A stretch of DNA of 64,000 nucleotides from Arthrobacter sp. M4 (GCF_020251205.1 NZ_JAIWYX010000002.1:248001-312000), one strand, 5' to 3'; counted from the first letter of the stretch, positions 18,046 through 27,598 are shown. Notes: generated by a model not told the origin, from the sequence alone. Program-made: numbers and translations.

Positions 18046-19131
18046 ATGAGCCATAGCCCAGTCGAACTGCCCTCCCCCACGCACGCATCCCGTGTCCGGG
18101 GCTGCCTGCTGGGAGGCGCCCTGGGCGACTCTCTCGGGTACGCCGTCGAGTTCGACTCCATCTCCACCATTCGGGAGCGTTTCGGACCCGCCGGGTTGAC
18201 CGGCTTCGAGCAGCTCGACGGCGGCAGCCACTTCTCGGACGACACCCAGATGACGCTGTACACGGTGGACGGCATTGTGGAAGCCCTTGAGTGGGCCAAT
18301 GCGGGCGTCGCAGCGGATGAGACCGCCGTGCTTTGGCTTGCGTACCTCCGCTGGCTGGCTACCCAGGACGTGGCGGTGCCGTCCTCGGCGCCACAGCCCC
18401 AACCGCGCTGGATCGATGAGCAATCGGTGCTGCACCATCGACGGGCTCCGGGAACGGCATGCCTCAGCGGCCTCGCGACCGGCGAAATGGGAACCCAGGC
18501 GCGGCCCGTCAACCCGGATTCCAAGGGCTGCGGAACTGTAATGCGTTCGGCCCCTTTCGGCTTGGTCCCGCATATCCCCAGCCAGGCGGTGTACAAGCTG
18601 AGCGTTGACGCCGCTGCCCTCACCCATGGGCATCCGTCCGCGTTGCAAAGCGCTGGTGTTTTCAGCCTGATCATCAACGCGATTGCCGGCGGAAGCGATG
18701 TTCGGGCGGCAGTGACCGCTGCCCTGGAGCATTCCACGGCCCTGCCCTCCCCGGCGCCGGAAGTGCAGGAACGCCTGTCCGCCGCCGTCACGCTCGCAGG
18801 GTCCGGTTCCCCGGTGGCCCCGGAGGAGCTGACCGCCGCACTCGGCGAGGGTTGGGTTGCCGAAGAGGCTCTCGCCGTCGCGGTTTACGCGGTGCTCGCC
18901 ACGGAGGAGGCGGACCCGGTGCAGGCGGACCCTGCCCGGCACTTCCGGAACGCCATTGGCGTGGCAGTAAACCACAGCGGCGACAGTGACTCGACGGCGT
19001 CAATCGCCGGCAACATCCTGGGCGCCTTCTATGGCGAGGCGGCCCTGCCGAAAGAGTGGCTGGCTGCCTTGGAGGGTCCCGACGTCATCCTCGGCATGGC
19101 CGGCCGCCTGATCGACGCAGTAGGCGCCTAA
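18046..19131 (+). CDS. ADP-ribosylglycohydrolase family protein (DraG/ARH-like)
   Basis: This 361-residue protein should remove ADP-ribose from proteins or small molecules using a binuclear metal centre. Metal-ligand motifs are present: GALGDSLGYAVEF near residue 25, FSDDTQMT at 63-70 and NHSGDSDSTASIAGNILGA in the C-terminal third. No membrane segment is seen. The target (arginine-linked, DNA-linked or free ADP-ribose) is unknown. Its stop is 4 bp from the end of the convergent DUF4395 gene. Confidence 0.9.
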   Translation: MSHSPVELPSPTHASRVRGCLLGGALGDSLGYAVEFDSISTIRERFGPAGLTGFEQLDGGSHFSDDTQMTLYTVDGIVEALEWANAGVAADETAVLWLAYLRWLATQDVAVPSSAPQPQPRWIDEQSVLHHRRAPGTACLSGLATGEMGTQARPVNPDSKGCGTVMRSAPFGLVPHIPSQAVYKLSVDAAALTHGHPSALQSAGVFSLIINAIAGGSDVRAAVTAALEHSTALPSPAPEVQERLSAAVTLAGSGSPVAPEELTAALGEGWVAEEALAVAVYAVLATEEADPVQADPARHFRNAIGVAVNHSGDSDSTASIAGNILGAFYGEAALPKEWLAALEGPDVILGMAGRLIDAVGA

Positions 19132-19135
19132 CCGT

Positions 19136-19660
19136 TCACGCCGTACGGGACGGGACGTTGCTGCAAGCCTCACAGACGTCGTCCGGAACGAGGCCACGGC
19201 GCTGCAGGAATCCGAAAATGGCGCACCCAAGGCAGAAGCCTGCAAAGGCTTCCAGCGAGGCTGCTGCGATCAACAAGCCCAAGAGGACCCACGCGGCTGG
19301 AGCCGCCCCAGCAAAGTAAAGAACTGCCGCCGCCGTCGTTAGCCCGGCCCCGATGCCTTGTGCGAAACGCTTGGGAGGACCGGGCACCAGCTTCACCCGG
19401 CCTAGCCGCGGGGCCAGGACTTTGACCGAAAGGATTGCCAGCGGCGACACGCGTGGCCCGAAGAGGACGCGCAGCCAGAATCCTGCCGCGATGAGCACCA
19501 GCCCCCAGCCGAAGCCGCCCAGGAGCGTGGCAATTGCCAACACAACCACAAGGCCGGCAGTAATGCGTGCCGCGTACTCATTGACAGGATTCGGAAACGC
19601 GAAAAGATCGGTTGCGCGGCTCGCCGTGCCCGCAGTTTCTTCTCTCCTGCCGTTACCCAT
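19136..19660 (-). CDS. DUF4395 family membrane protein
   Basis: This 174-residue protein has the DUF4395 start (FPNPVNEYAARITAGLVV), four hydrophobic helices and the conserved FCLGC cysteine pair. A C-terminal CEAC adds another cysteine pair. DUF4395 proteins are often found beside rhodanese or thioredoxin genes, suggesting sulfur or thiol chemistry at the membrane, but no such gene is adjacent here. The role is unknown. Confidence 0.8.
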   Translation of the reverse strand: MGNGRREETAGTASRATDLFAFPNPVNEYAARITAGLVVVLAIATLLGGFGWGLVLIAAGFWLRVLFGPRVSPLAILSVKVLAPRLGRVKLVPGPPKRFAQGIGAGLTTAAAVLYFAGAAPAAWVLLGLLIAAASLEAFAGFCLGCAIFGFLQRRGLVPDDVCEACSNVPSRTA

Positions 19661-19743
19661 GCGTCAAAAGCGTAGGAGCGACGTGGCCTCGCTGGAAGCA
19701 TTATTGCGCAGTGTGACCCATGGGGCGTGACCATGCGGAGAGG

Positions 19744-20766
19744 TTAGGAACTGCTGATCATCTGCATAAATTCGCCCTCGGACAGCACTTCGATCCGCTG
19801 ACCACGCTCGTGCAGCTCCAACACCCTTCGTGCCTTTCCGGTAAGGCGTCCCGTCCGCAGATCGCCCGCAACGAAGCCATCGCCCACCACCAGTACCGTG
19901 GTACGGCCGGTGACTCGACTCTCGGGTTTCGCGCCCATTTCAGCGGCACGCTGTTTTGCTTCCGGACGGGCAATGGCAAGATCCCCCGTAAACACCACCG
20001 TCTGGCCAAACAGCGGGTGTCCCGGCTCTGCAGTGGGACTAGGCTCCGGGTTGGCGCCCTCCTGCGGCCAGTTGGTCCAACGACGGCGGAGAGCCGGCTC
20101 GCCGTCGATGGTCGCCGTAGCCGCCCTCGCCACCGTGGCCCGGGACATCTCGGCGAGCGCGGCTTGGGTGGGCTTGGACAGCGCTTGGCCTGGACGGAAC
20201 GCCGCCTGTCGGGGAACGGAGAGCCCAAGCGCAAGATAGAGCTCTGCAATACTGTCGACGCTATTGCGCCGGGCGATATCGATAAGGATGCCGGCACAGG
20301 CCCTCGCGTCTTCGGCCGCATCGTGGTGGTTCACCAAGGCAACGCCAGCCTCTTCAGCCGCATAAGGCAAGGAATTGGACACCAGTGAGTAGCATCGGCG
20401 CGAAAGCATCACTGTGCAGACATAGTCGTAAGCCGGAACGGCCAGCCCGGACACTTCAAGGCCGGAACGAATAACGCCCAAATCGAATGCTGCGTTATGG
20501 GCGGCCAGAATGTCGTCACCGATGAAGGCGCCAATCTCGGGGAATAACTCACCGAACCGCGGAGCACCGGCAACGTCCTCGGCACGGATTCCGTGGATTC
20601 GAACGTTGTGGTGGTCGAAGTGGTCGTGGTTGGCAGGCGGCCGCATCAGCCAAGACGCTTCTTCTACCACTACGCCGTCGCGGACCTTGGTCAGGCCAAC
20701 GGAACAAGGAGAGCCCCGGAATCCGTTGGCGGTCTCAAAGTCGATCGCGGTGAAGTCCAGTGGCAC
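19744..20766 (-). CDS. DnaQ-like 3'-5' exonuclease with C-terminal BRCT domain
   Basis: This 340-residue protein begins with a DEDDh exonuclease domain (DFTAIDFETANG holds D and E; HNAAFDLGV and HHDAAEDARA supply the later residues). Residues about 255-335 form a BRCT domain (FGQTVVFTGDL, VLVVGDG). This fusion is a stand-alone actinobacterial relative of DNA polymerase III epsilon, probably for repair or proofreading. The start is GTG at 20766. It diverges from dedA across 157 bp. Confidence 0.88.
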   Translation of the reverse strand: MPLDFTAIDFETANGFRGSPCSVGLTKVRDGVVVEEASWLMRPPANHDHFDHHNVRIHGIRAEDVAGAPRFGELFPEIGAFIGDDILAAHNAAFDLGVIRSGLEVSGLAVPAYDYVCTVMLSRRCYSLVSNSLPYAAEEAGVALVNHHDAAEDARACAGILIDIARRNSVDSIAELYLALGLSVPRQAAFRPGQALSKPTQAALAEMSRATVARAATATIDGEPALRRRWTNWPQEGANPEPSPTAEPGHPLFGQTVVFTGDLAIARPEAKQRAAEMGAKPESRVTGRTTVLVVGDGFVAGDLRTGRLTGKARRVLELHERGQRIEVLSEGEFMQMISSS

Positions 20767-20923
20767 CCCCCAAGATTACAGGCGCAAGTGGCCGGATCCG
20801 TGGCAGGCACGGCTCGGGCCCCTGGGCGTGGCGCACTTTTGGCCTTTCAGGGCATGACGCATTTTGGAGAGTCGGGGCGCCTTGTTTAAGGGTGCCTTCA
20901 GCCTTCTCCAGTAGGCTTGGGGA

Positions 20924-21703
20924 GTGAACTTTTCAGCGATCAGCGACACGGCCGTTTCCATGCTCGGGGGCGCCGGACCGGTCCAGCCGCACCTCGCGTC
21001 CTTCCTCCCGGACTGGCTCAACCCTCAGGTTTTCCTTGCCGACCCTGCTTTGGCGCCTTGGGTGGTGCTGCTGGTATGCGGCATCATCTTCGCGGAGACC
21101 GGACTTTTGGTAGGGTTCTTCCTCCCAGGGGATTCACTGCTCTTCACGGCTGGCCTGCTGGTCGCCACGGACACCATCAAAATCAATATCTGGCTGCTCG
21201 CCGGGCTCATTGTGGTGTCCGCCATTGTTGGGAACCAGTGCGGCTACCTGATCGGCCGGAAAGCGGGCCCCGCTATCTTCAACAAGCCGGATTCCCGGCT
21301 CTTCAAGCATGAAAACGTCGAAAGCGCCCACGCCTTCTTCGAGAAGCATGGGGGCAAGGCGCTGATTCTCGCGCGCTTCGTGCCTATCATCCGCACGTTT
21401 GTTCCCGTGATCGTGGGCGTGGCAGAAATGGACAGGCGCAAATTCTTCATCTTCAACGTTATTGGCGCAGTGCTCTGGGGCGGCGGCGTCACGCTGCTGG
21501 GCTACCTGCTCGGTGACAGCGTTCCGTGGGTGAAGGACAACCTGGACATCATCTTCATCGTGATCGTCTTGGTCTCCGTCATCCCCATCGGCATCGAGCT
21601 ATTGCGCGGCGCCCAGGCCAAACGGCAGGGCGAGAAGCTGGGCACCGAAGCAGTTGGGGAGTTCATCGAGGAACAAGAACCCAAAGCCCGCGGCGAGCGC
21701 TAG
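20924..21703 (+). CDS. DedA family membrane protein
   Basis: This 259-residue protein of the DedA/VTT family has the motifs FAETGLLVGFFLPGDSLLF, GNQCGYLIGRKAG and ARFVPIIRTFVPVIVGVAEM. Such proteins take part in envelope homeostasis, and some members flip undecaprenyl phosphate or phosphatidylethanolamine. The GTG start at 20924 has AGG-type purines upstream. The C-terminal tail is charged (EEQEPKARGER). It stands alone and ends at a strong hairpin. Confidence 0.9.
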   Translation: MNFSAISDTAVSMLGGAGPVQPHLASFLPDWLNPQVFLADPALAPWVVLLVCGIIFAETGLLVGFFLPGDSLLFTAGLLVATDTIKINIWLLAGLIVVSAIVGNQCGYLIGRKAGPAIFNKPDSRLFKHENVESAHAFFEKHGGKALILARFVPIIRTFVPVIVGVAEMDRRKFFIFNVIGAVLWGGGVTLLGYLLGDSVPWVKDNLDIIFIVIVLVSVIPIGIELLRGAQAKRQGEKLGTEAVGEFIEEQEPKARGER

Positions 21704-21757
21704 GGGCTGCAACGGCGCCGGATGGGGTGCTTGGGTTCCAAAGCCACATAGGTACCT

Positions 21758-21805
21758 GAGATGCAGGAGGCTCCCGTTCAACTGAACGGGAGCCTCCTGC
21801 ATCTC
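21758..21805. terminator. 48-bp perfect palindrome, bidirectional terminator
   Basis: Two perfect 23-bp arms (21758-21780 and 21783-21805) are separated by only AC. It lies between the convergent dedA and rdgB genes. There is no T-run. It is longer than needed for termination and would extrude readily as a cruciform. Confidence 0.75.
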
Positions 21806-21834
21806 CTCTGGAGCTGAAGGTCCAGGCAGAACGG

Positions 21835-22539
21835 TTATTGAAGCGCCTCCACGATCGAGGGCAACAGTGCCCGAAAGGCCTTGCCACGGTGGCTTATGGC
21901 GTTCTTCTCCTCCGGTGCCAACTCGGCGCAACTGCGGTCCAGGCCGCTGGGAAGGAGGATGGGGTCGTAGCCGAAGCCACCGTCACCACGCGGTTCCCGC
22001 AGCAAGCTGCCTTCCAGCTGGCCGTACTCCACCACTTCGTGTGCATCGCCGGATGACGACGGAACCGCGAGCGCTGCGGCGCAGACGAATGCAGCCCCGC
22101 GGTGCTGGTCAGGAACGTCGGCCAGTTGGTCAAGCAGCAACTGGAGGTTCGCGGCATCGTCACCGTGACGACCCGCCCAGCGGGCGGAAAAGATCCCCGG
22201 CGCCCCGCCGAGGACATCAACGGACAATCCCGAATCATCCGCGATCGCCACCAGGCCCGTGGCCTCGGCGACGGCACGCGCTTTGAGCAGGGAGTTTTCG
22301 GCGAATGTGACCCCGGTTTCGGCCACGTCGGGAGCCCCGGCGGAGGCCGCGTCAATAACCTGGGTATCGACGTCCAGCCCTGGCACCTGGCCGCGCAGCA
22401 ATTCCCGGAGTTCCCTCAGCTTGCCTGTGTTACGGGTGGCCAACACAAGCCGGGGAGCACCGGCCAGCGTGGGGTTGCCGGAGACAGGGTGGTCCGGGCT
22501 AACAGGGTAGTCCGGGTTCACGGGATAGTCCGGGCTCAC
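21835..22539 (-). CDS. rdgB: Non-canonical purine NTP pyrophosphatase RdgB/HAM1
   Basis: This 234-residue enzyme hydrolyses dITP, XTP and related damaged purine nucleotides to monophosphates. Family motifs are [50 protein letters not shown] and the C-terminal ISHRGKAF. The GTG at 22539 overlaps the rph stop as GTGA, which supports it. It gives a 28-residue N-terminal extension made of three 6-residue repeats ([18 protein letters not shown]) before the conserved core. No in-frame ATG or GTG occurs between the repeats and the core. Confidence 0.95.
   Translation of the reverse strand: MSPDYPVNPDYPVSPDHPVSGNPTLAGAPRLVLATRNTGKLRELRELLRGQVPGLDVDTQVIDAASAGAPDVAETGVTFAENSLLKARAVAEATGLVAIADDSGLSVDVLGGAPGIFSARWAGRHGDDAANLQLLLDQLADVPDQHRGAAFVCAAALAVPSSSGDAHEVVEYGQLEGSLLREPRGDGGFGYDPILLPSGLDRSCAELAPEEKNAISHRGKAFRALLPSIVEALQ
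22486..22539 (-). repeat. 18-bp tandem repeat encoding the RdgB N-terminus
   Basis: Three imperfect 18-bp copies encode [12 protein letters not shown] and VSPDHP. Being a multiple of three, the repeat can change copy number without breaking the frame. Confidence 0.8.
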
Positions 22540-23294
22540 GGGGCTTCCGCCAACGTTTCGCGCTGGATGGCGGCCAATTGGCCCGTTCCGATGAGAGCCA
22601 GGTCCAGCAGGGCGTTCAGTTCGTCACGGTCAAACGGGGCGCCTTCTGCCGTTCCCTGGACCTCCACGAACTTTCCTGAGCCGGTGACCACAACGTTCAT
22701 GTCGGTCTCCGCCCGGACATCTTCCACATAGGGCAGGTCCAGCATAGGGACACCATCGATGATGCCCACGGAGACGGCCGCAATCGTGTCGGTAAGGGGC
22801 TCGGCGTTGTCTGCGATCAACTTGTTCTCCCGAGCGAAGCGGATGGCTTCGGCGAGCGCCACGTAGGCGCCGGTAATCGCAGCGGTACGTGTTCCGCCGT
22901 CGGCCTGCAGGACATCGCAGTCCAGGACTATGGTGTTCTCGCCCAACGCCTTGGTGTCGATGATGGAACGGAGCGACCGGCCGATCAGCCGGGAGATCTC
23001 GTGCGTGCGGCCGCCAATCCGTCCCTTGACCGACTCACGGTCGGAGCGGATGTTTGTGGCGCGCGGCAACATGGCGTATTCGGCGGTAACCCAGCCGCGA
23101 CCTTCACCCTTGAGCCAGCGCGGGACGCCCTCGGTCAGTGAAGCCGTGCAAAGTACCCTTGTGTTCCCGAACTCGATAAGCGCCGATCCTTCGGCCTGCT
23201 TGGACCAGCCTCGGGTGATGCTGATGGGGCGGAGCTGGTCTGGTGTTCGGCCATCCGCGCGGATGACTGGGGTTGCTTGGGCTTCAGATGTCAT
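22536..23294 (-). CDS. rph: Ribonuclease PH
   Basis: This 252-residue phosphorolytic exonuclease trims tRNA 3' ends. Typical stretches are [80 protein letters not shown] and [12 protein letters not shown]. It lies in the order murI-MBL-rph-rdgB that is conserved in actinobacteria. The ATG at 23294 is used. Its stop overlaps the rdgB start. Confidence 0.97.
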   Translation of the reverse strand: MTSEAQATPVIRADGRTPDQLRPISITRGWSKQAEGSALIEFGNTRVLCTASLTEGVPRWLKGEGRGWVTAEYAMLPRATNIRSDRESVKGRIGGRTHEISRLIGRSLRSIIDTKALGENTIVLDCDVLQADGGTRTAAITGAYVALAEAIRFARENKLIADNAEPLTDTIAAVSVGIIDGVPMLDLPYVEDVRAETDMNVVVTGSGKFVEVQGTAEGAPFDRDELNALLDLALIGTGQLAAIQRETLAEAP

Positions 23295-23344
23295 GCCTCC
23301 AGCTTATCGATTTCGGAGGCGGCCCCGGACGGCCGGAAATGGCC

Positions 23345-24142
23345 TTAGACGGAGTAGTGGACGCCTGCTACTGCAACAGCCACGTCGCCGTCGAACTCCG
23401 GCCTGGCCTCAGCCATAACGGTGGTCTGCGACGTCCAAACGGGGATGTGGGTCAGCAGTAGGCGGCGGGCGCCTGCGGCCGCCGCGGCCTGGCCGGCACG
23501 CTTTCCGGTGAGGTGGACGTCCTTGATTCCGTCGTCCCGGCCCTCCTCGAAAGCGGCCTCGCAGAGGAAAAGATCCGAATCCTTTGCTGCCTCCTCAAGT
23601 CCCGCGCAGGAGTCGGTGTCTCCCGAGTAGGTAAGGATCCTGGTCACGGGCTGGCCGTCCGGTCCAGGTTCCGTGGCCTCTACCCGGAGCGCGTAGGCTT
23701 CCTCGACCGGGTGGTTGACAGCGTAGGGTGTGACCTTGAACGGCCCCAGCTCCACTGTTTGCCGTTCTGTCCAGTTGGAGAAGTCAAACTCCTCGTGCAT
23801 ACCAGGATCCAGCTCAAGGCCGTAGGCTGTGGCCATTCGGTCCGCGGTCGCCGCTGGGCCCCACACCGGGATCCTGTCCCTCCCCCAGCCGCCAGGCTTC
23901 CACCGCACTGCCACGTGCAGCCCACACAAGTCCATGCAGTGGTCGGGGTGCAGGTGTGTCAGGAATATCGCGTCAATGTCCTCAAGGTCTGTGTACCGCT
24001 GGATGGCGCCAAGGGCACCGCTGCCCAGGTCGAGGACGATCTTCCAGCGCCGCATCCCGTCGTCGGCAGTCAGCAGGTAGCACGACGCCGGCGAGCCAGG
24101 CCCCGGGAAGGAGCCCGTGCATCCCACAATGGTCAACTTCAC
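23345..24142 (-). CDS. MBL-fold phosphodiesterase, Rv1339-like
   Basis: This 265-residue metallo-beta-lactamase-fold hydrolase has the metal motif [10 protein letters not shown] near residue 60 and later YSGDTDSC and LLLTHIP, the latter supplying another histidine. Position between murI and rph matches mycobacterial Rv1339, which I recall was described as an atypical class II cyclic-AMP phosphodiesterase. RNase Z is the other family resemblance, but this lacks its long exosite. The GTG start overlaps the murI stop as GTGA. The cAMP activity is inference from synteny. Confidence 0.85.
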   Translation of the reverse strand: MKLTIVGCTGSFPGPGSPASCYLLTADDGMRRWKIVLDLGSGALGAIQRYTDLEDIDAIFLTHLHPDHCMDLCGLHVAVRWKPGGWGRDRIPVWGPAATADRMATAYGLELDPGMHEEFDFSNWTERQTVELGPFKVTPYAVNHPVEEAYALRVEATEPGPDGQPVTRILTYSGDTDSCAGLEEAAKDSDLFLCEAAFEEGRDDGIKDVHLTGKRAGQAAAAAGARRLLLTHIPVWTSQTTVMAEARPEFDGDVAVAVAGVHYSV

Positions 24143-25095
24143 AGGGCCTGGCCTCCACGGTGCGGCCAGCCGTCGGCGGCAGCGACGAAATTGGACCGGC
24201 GGGCGGAGCCGGACAAAGCGCCTCGCCTTGCTGCCGCCAGCATTTCCGGGGTGATTCGGGCCAGGCTCCCGGTGGGGTACTGCGCGGCAACATGGTCAAC
24301 ATGGCGCACTGAAAGAACCTCGGGCCCGAGGAAGCGGCGGGCCAGGGTTTCGAATTGCGCGGCGTCGCCTGTGGCGATGAAGTCGTGCACGGGTGGAGAA
24401 GTCAATGTGCGCTGCAGGCCGTGTGTTACCAGGGCACGGTAGACGTCCTTGGCGGTTTCCTCGGCACTGGAGACGAGCGTGACGTCCTCGCCCATAACGT
24501 AGGAAATGACGCCGGTGAGCAGGGGGTAGTGCGTACATCCCAGGACTACCGTGTCCACGCCAGCCTCCCGCAGCGGGGCAAGATAGCCTTCCGCCACAGC
24601 CAACAGTTCCGGTCCCGTAGTGACTCCCGCCTCCACGAAGCTGACAAACTCCGGGCAGGCTACAGACGTTATAGACAGGTCCGGGGCTGCGGCGAATGTG
24701 TCCTCATAGGCACGTGATCCGACAGTCGCCGAGGTGCCAATTACACCAACCTTGCCGTTGCGGGTCGCGGCCACGGCACGTCGCACGGCCGGCTGGATGA
24801 CCTCGATGACCGGAATGCCGTATTTGGCGGTATACCGTTCCCTGGCGTCACGAAGGACCGCGGCCGATGCAGAGTTGCAAGCGATGGTGAGAAGCTTCAC
24901 GCCGGAATCGACCAGTTCGTCCATAACGCCAAGGGCGTTGGCGCGGACCTCAGCGATGGGCAGCGGACCATAGGGGCCGTTGGCGGTGTCCCCGACGTAG
25001 AGGATGGCCTCGTTGGGCAACTGGTCGATGATGGAGCGGGCCACCGTCAGTCCGCCGACGCCGGAGTCGAAAACTCCAATGGGACGGGACCCCAT
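24139..25095 (-). CDS. murI: Glutamate racemase MurI
   Basis: This 318-residue enzyme makes D-glutamate for peptidoglycan. The core starts [17 protein letters not shown]. The catalytic cysteines are in TIACNSASA and [11 protein letters not shown] chose the ATG at 25095 (GAGGACC upstream). The frame is open to an ATG at 25194, which would add 33 Ser/Glu/Ala-rich residues but has no ribosome site. The C-terminal tail after [11 protein letters not shown] is Ala/Arg-rich. It overlaps the next gene by four bases. Confidence 0.95.
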   Translation of the reverse strand: MGSRPIGVFDSGVGGLTVARSIIDQLPNEAILYVGDTANGPYGPLPIAEVRANALGVMDELVDSGVKLLTIACNSASAAVLRDARERYTAKYGIPVIEVIQPAVRRAVAATRNGKVGVIGTSATVGSRAYEDTFAAAPDLSITSVACPEFVSFVEAGVTTGPELLAVAEGYLAPLREAGVDTVVLGCTHYPLLTGVISYVMGEDVTLVSSAEETAKDVYRALVTHGLQRTLTSPPVHDFIATGDAAQFETLARRFLGPEVLSVRHVDHVAAQYPTGSLARITPEMLAAARRGALSGSARRSNFVAAADGWPHRGGQAL

Positions 25096-25307
25096 GTGGT
25101 CCTCGACTTCGGGCAGGGACCCTTCGGCTGCGGACTCCGCCGCGGCTTCCGAAGTGGAAGGGACGGCGTGTTCATTCCCCGGTGCTGAATTCATGATTTA
25201 TTGAGAATACGGCCTGCCAAGTGTTGCGGCCATCACTTGTGGCCTGCGCGACGTGTCTGCTTTGTCACATGGCATTTATGACCAGTTCAGGTGACAATGC
25301 ACAAAAC

Positions 25308-25874
25308 CTACGACTTGCGCTCCATCGCAGCCAGCATTGCCTGCACAAGGGACTCCTGAAGCCAGGTAGTGAAGTTGTAGACCAGGGCGAGGTAACTTTC
25401 CACGTCTTCGGCTTGCGACCAATCCTGCATCGTGTGGATGTGGTCGGCGTCTTCCTCGTCCCGGATATCCAGGCGCTCGGCCAGCACAAGGCGCACGTCG
25501 TTCAAGGCCCGGGACCAATGCCGGGCGTCCTCCGGAGACAGCACAAGGTCTTCCTTGTCCAGGCCCAGGGCCGTGGCACGCAGGGCCCCCACCTTGCTCT
25601 CCCGCAGCGAGCGTTCGGTGAGCTGGCGAAACTCAAGTGACGCAGCGGCGTCGTCCTTCATGACGTTGGGGAGCAAGCGCTGCAGCGCGCGGTCAGTGGG
25701 TTCCTTGACGTCCATATCCAGGCCGATGAGGGCTGCGAGCGGATCCTGGTCCGGACGTTCCTCCGGTTCCAACATGGAAATCACGTCATCCAGCAGGCCG
25801 CGCAGGAGTTCGCGTTCCGCGGGCTCCAGATGGCCGGTAATGCCTTTGAGTCCGTACTTGAAGGCCTTAGCCAC
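25308..25874 (-). CDS. DUF2017 domain protein
   Basis: This 188-residue acidic, mostly helical protein begins AKAFKYGLKGITGHLEPAE and ends with WLQESLVQAMLAAMERKS. DUF2017 proteins almost always follow clpS in actinobacteria, as here; the GTG at 25874 overlaps the clpS stop by 8 bp. An in-frame ATG at 25952 would overlap clpS by 86 bp and is less likely. The constant linkage suggests a link to Clp proteolysis, but the function is unknown. Confidence 0.85.
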   Translation of the reverse strand: MAKAFKYGLKGITGHLEPAERELLRGLLDDVISMLEPEERPDQDPLAALIGLDMDVKEPTDRALQRLLPNVMKDDAAASLEFRQLTERSLRESKVGALRATALGLDKEDLVLSPEDARHWSRALNDVRLVLAERLDIRDEEDADHIHTMQDWSQAEDVESYLALVYNFTTWLQESLVQAMLAAMERKS

Positions 25875-26232
25875 GGCCACGCCGCCCTGCTGAATCGCCA
25901 CTGGCGCTGCCGCCCGCTGCCTTCTCCACTGTGGCCCAGAGGCCGTAGCCATGCATCGCCACCGCGTGCTGCTCCACTTGTTCCTTACTGCCGTGGGCCA
26001 CGATCGACCGGCCCTTTTTGTGGACTTCCATCATCAGTTTGTTTGCTTTCGATTCGGAATATCCGAAGTAGCTTTGGAAGACGAAGCTCACGTAGCTCAT
26101 GAGGTTGACGGGGTCGTTCCAGATGACAAGGTTCCAAGGGACCTCCGGAGCCGCCAAAATACTGGTGGAAGACTGCTGTTCGGTGTCCGTGCGTTCCTCG
26201 ATGTCGGTGCCAATCGCAACGCTAGGGGTCAT
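25867..26232 (-). CDS. clpS: ATP-dependent Clp protease adaptor ClpS
   Basis: This 121-residue N-degron adaptor delivers substrates to ClpC/ClpA. Binding-pocket motifs are WNLVIWNDPVNLMSYV and MMEVHKKGRSIVAHG. An N-terminal tail of about 30 residues is low in structure, and the C-terminal end is Gly/Arg-rich. It diverges from pncB with only 37 bp between starts. Confidence 0.95.
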   Translation of the reverse strand: MTPSVAIGTDIEERTDTEQQSSTSILAAPEVPWNLVIWNDPVNLMSYVSFVFQSYFGYSESKANKLMMEVHKKGRSIVAHGSKEQVEQHAVAMHGYGLWATVEKAAGGSASGDSAGRRGRG

Positions 26233-26269
26233 CTGTCCATTCTAGGGCGATGCGCACTAGAGTGAATTC

Positions 26270-27598
26270 GTGAGTAGATCCGCCGCCTGGGACCACCCGC
26301 GCACGTCCCTCTACACCGACCACTACGAACTGACAATGCTTCAGGCTGCGCTCCATTCGGGGGCTGCCCACCGCCGCTCGGTCTTTGAGGCGTTCGCCCG
26401 CAGGCTGCCTGACGGCCGCCGCTACGGCGTAGTGGCCGGAACCGGGCGGCTCCTGGAGGGGATCGTCAACTTCCGTTTCAGCGACGAGGAGCTGGCCTTC
26501 CTCAAGGACAACGCAGTGGTCAATGCGGAAACATTGGACTACCTTGCCGACTACCGCTTCTCCGGTGACGTCTGGGGCTATGCGGAGGGCGAGGTCTACT
26601 TCCCGTACTCCCCCATCCTGATCGTGGAATCCACCTTCGCCGAAGCTTGCATCCTGGAAACGTACCTCCTGTCTGTGCTGAATCACGACAGCGCCATCGC
26701 CTCCGCGGCGTCACGCATGACCAGCGCGGCCCACGGCCGCCCATGCATCGAGATGGGCTCTCGCCGCACCCAGGAGGAGTCCGCGACGTCGGCCGCGCGG
26801 GCTGCGGTGATCGGCGGCTTCGCGAGCACCTCCAACCTTGAAGCGGGGCGGCGCTACGGCCTCAAGACCGTCGGCACCGCTGCCCACTCGTTCACGCTGC
26901 TGCACGACAGCGAACGCGACGCCTTCGAAGCGCAGATCGCCTCCATGGGTCCCGGCACCACGCTGCTCGTGGACACCTATGACGTCGAGAACGCGGTTCG
27001 GACCGCCGTCGAACTCGCGGGCGACAAGCTGGGCGCCGTGCGCTTGGATTCAGGCGACCTCGTTGCCCAGGCGCAATCTGTCCGGGAACTGCTGGACGAC
27101 CTTGGGAACATCAACACACGGATCGTGGTGACCTCTGACCTCGACGAGTACGCCATTGCGGCCCTACAGTCCGCGCCGGTGGACGCCTACGGCGTCGGGA
27201 CCTCACTCGTGACGGGCTCGGGAGCCCCGACGGCCAGTATGGTCTACAAGCTCGTCAGCAGGACAAACGACGACGGCGAGTACGTGTCCGTTGCGAAGGC
27301 GGCCAAAAACAAGATCAGCAAGGGCGGCAGGAAATATGCCCTCCGCAGGCTCGACGACCATGGCAAAGCAATGCAGGAGATCGTCGGGATTGGCCACCGC
27401 CCGCAGGACGACGGCAATGACCGCGCGCTCTTGCAGCAGTTCATGAAAAACGGCGAATTGATTCCCGGCTGGACAGGGCACGAGGGTGTGGTCCGGGCCG
27501 GCAAGCGCCACGACGATTCCATGGCCGAGCTCCCGTCGGTCATCAACCGGCTGCAGCGAGGAGAACCGGCGATTCCCACGGTCTTCGAGGAGGACTGA
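26270..27598 (+). CDS. pncB: Nicotinate phosphoribosyltransferase PncB
   Basis: This 442-residue enzyme converts nicotinate and PRPP to nicotinate mononucleotide in NAD salvage. Motifs include TSLYTDHYELTMLQAALHSG, GGFASTSNLEAGRRYGL, GTAAHSFTLLH (the family's active histidine region) and VRLDSGDLVAQAQ. The start is GTG at 26270 with a weak ribosome site. The stop TGA shares a base with the pncA ATG, so both salvage steps are co-translated. It matches the position of pncB1 next to clpS in mycobacteria. Confidence 0.96.
   Translation: MSRSAAWDHPRTSLYTDHYELTMLQAALHSGAAHRRSVFEAFARRLPDGRRYGVVAGTGRLLEGIVNFRFSDEELAFLKDNAVVNAETLDYLADYRFSGDVWGYAEGEVYFPYSPILIVESTFAEACILETYLLSVLNHDSAIASAASRMTSAAHGRPCIEMGSRRTQEESATSAARAAVIGGFASTSNLEAGRRYGLKTVGTAAHSFTLLHDSERDAFEAQIASMGPGTTLLVDTYDVENAVRTAVELAGDKLGAVRLDSGDLVAQAQSVRELLDDLGNINTRIVVTSDLDEYAIAALQSAPVDAYGVGTSLVTGSGAPTASMVYKLVSRTNDDGEYVSVAKAAKNKISKGGRKYALRRLDDHGKAMQEIVGIGHRPQDDGNDRALLQQFMKNGELIPGWTGHEGVVRAGKRHDDSMAELPSVINRLQRGEPAIPTVFEED

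Noticed and set aside
26241..26261. TCTAG-N11-CTAGA inverted repeat between clpS and pncB as a NrtR operator
   Set aside because: Only 5-bp arms and no resemblance to the palindrome at 1449-1479; it could be a different site but cannot be assigned.
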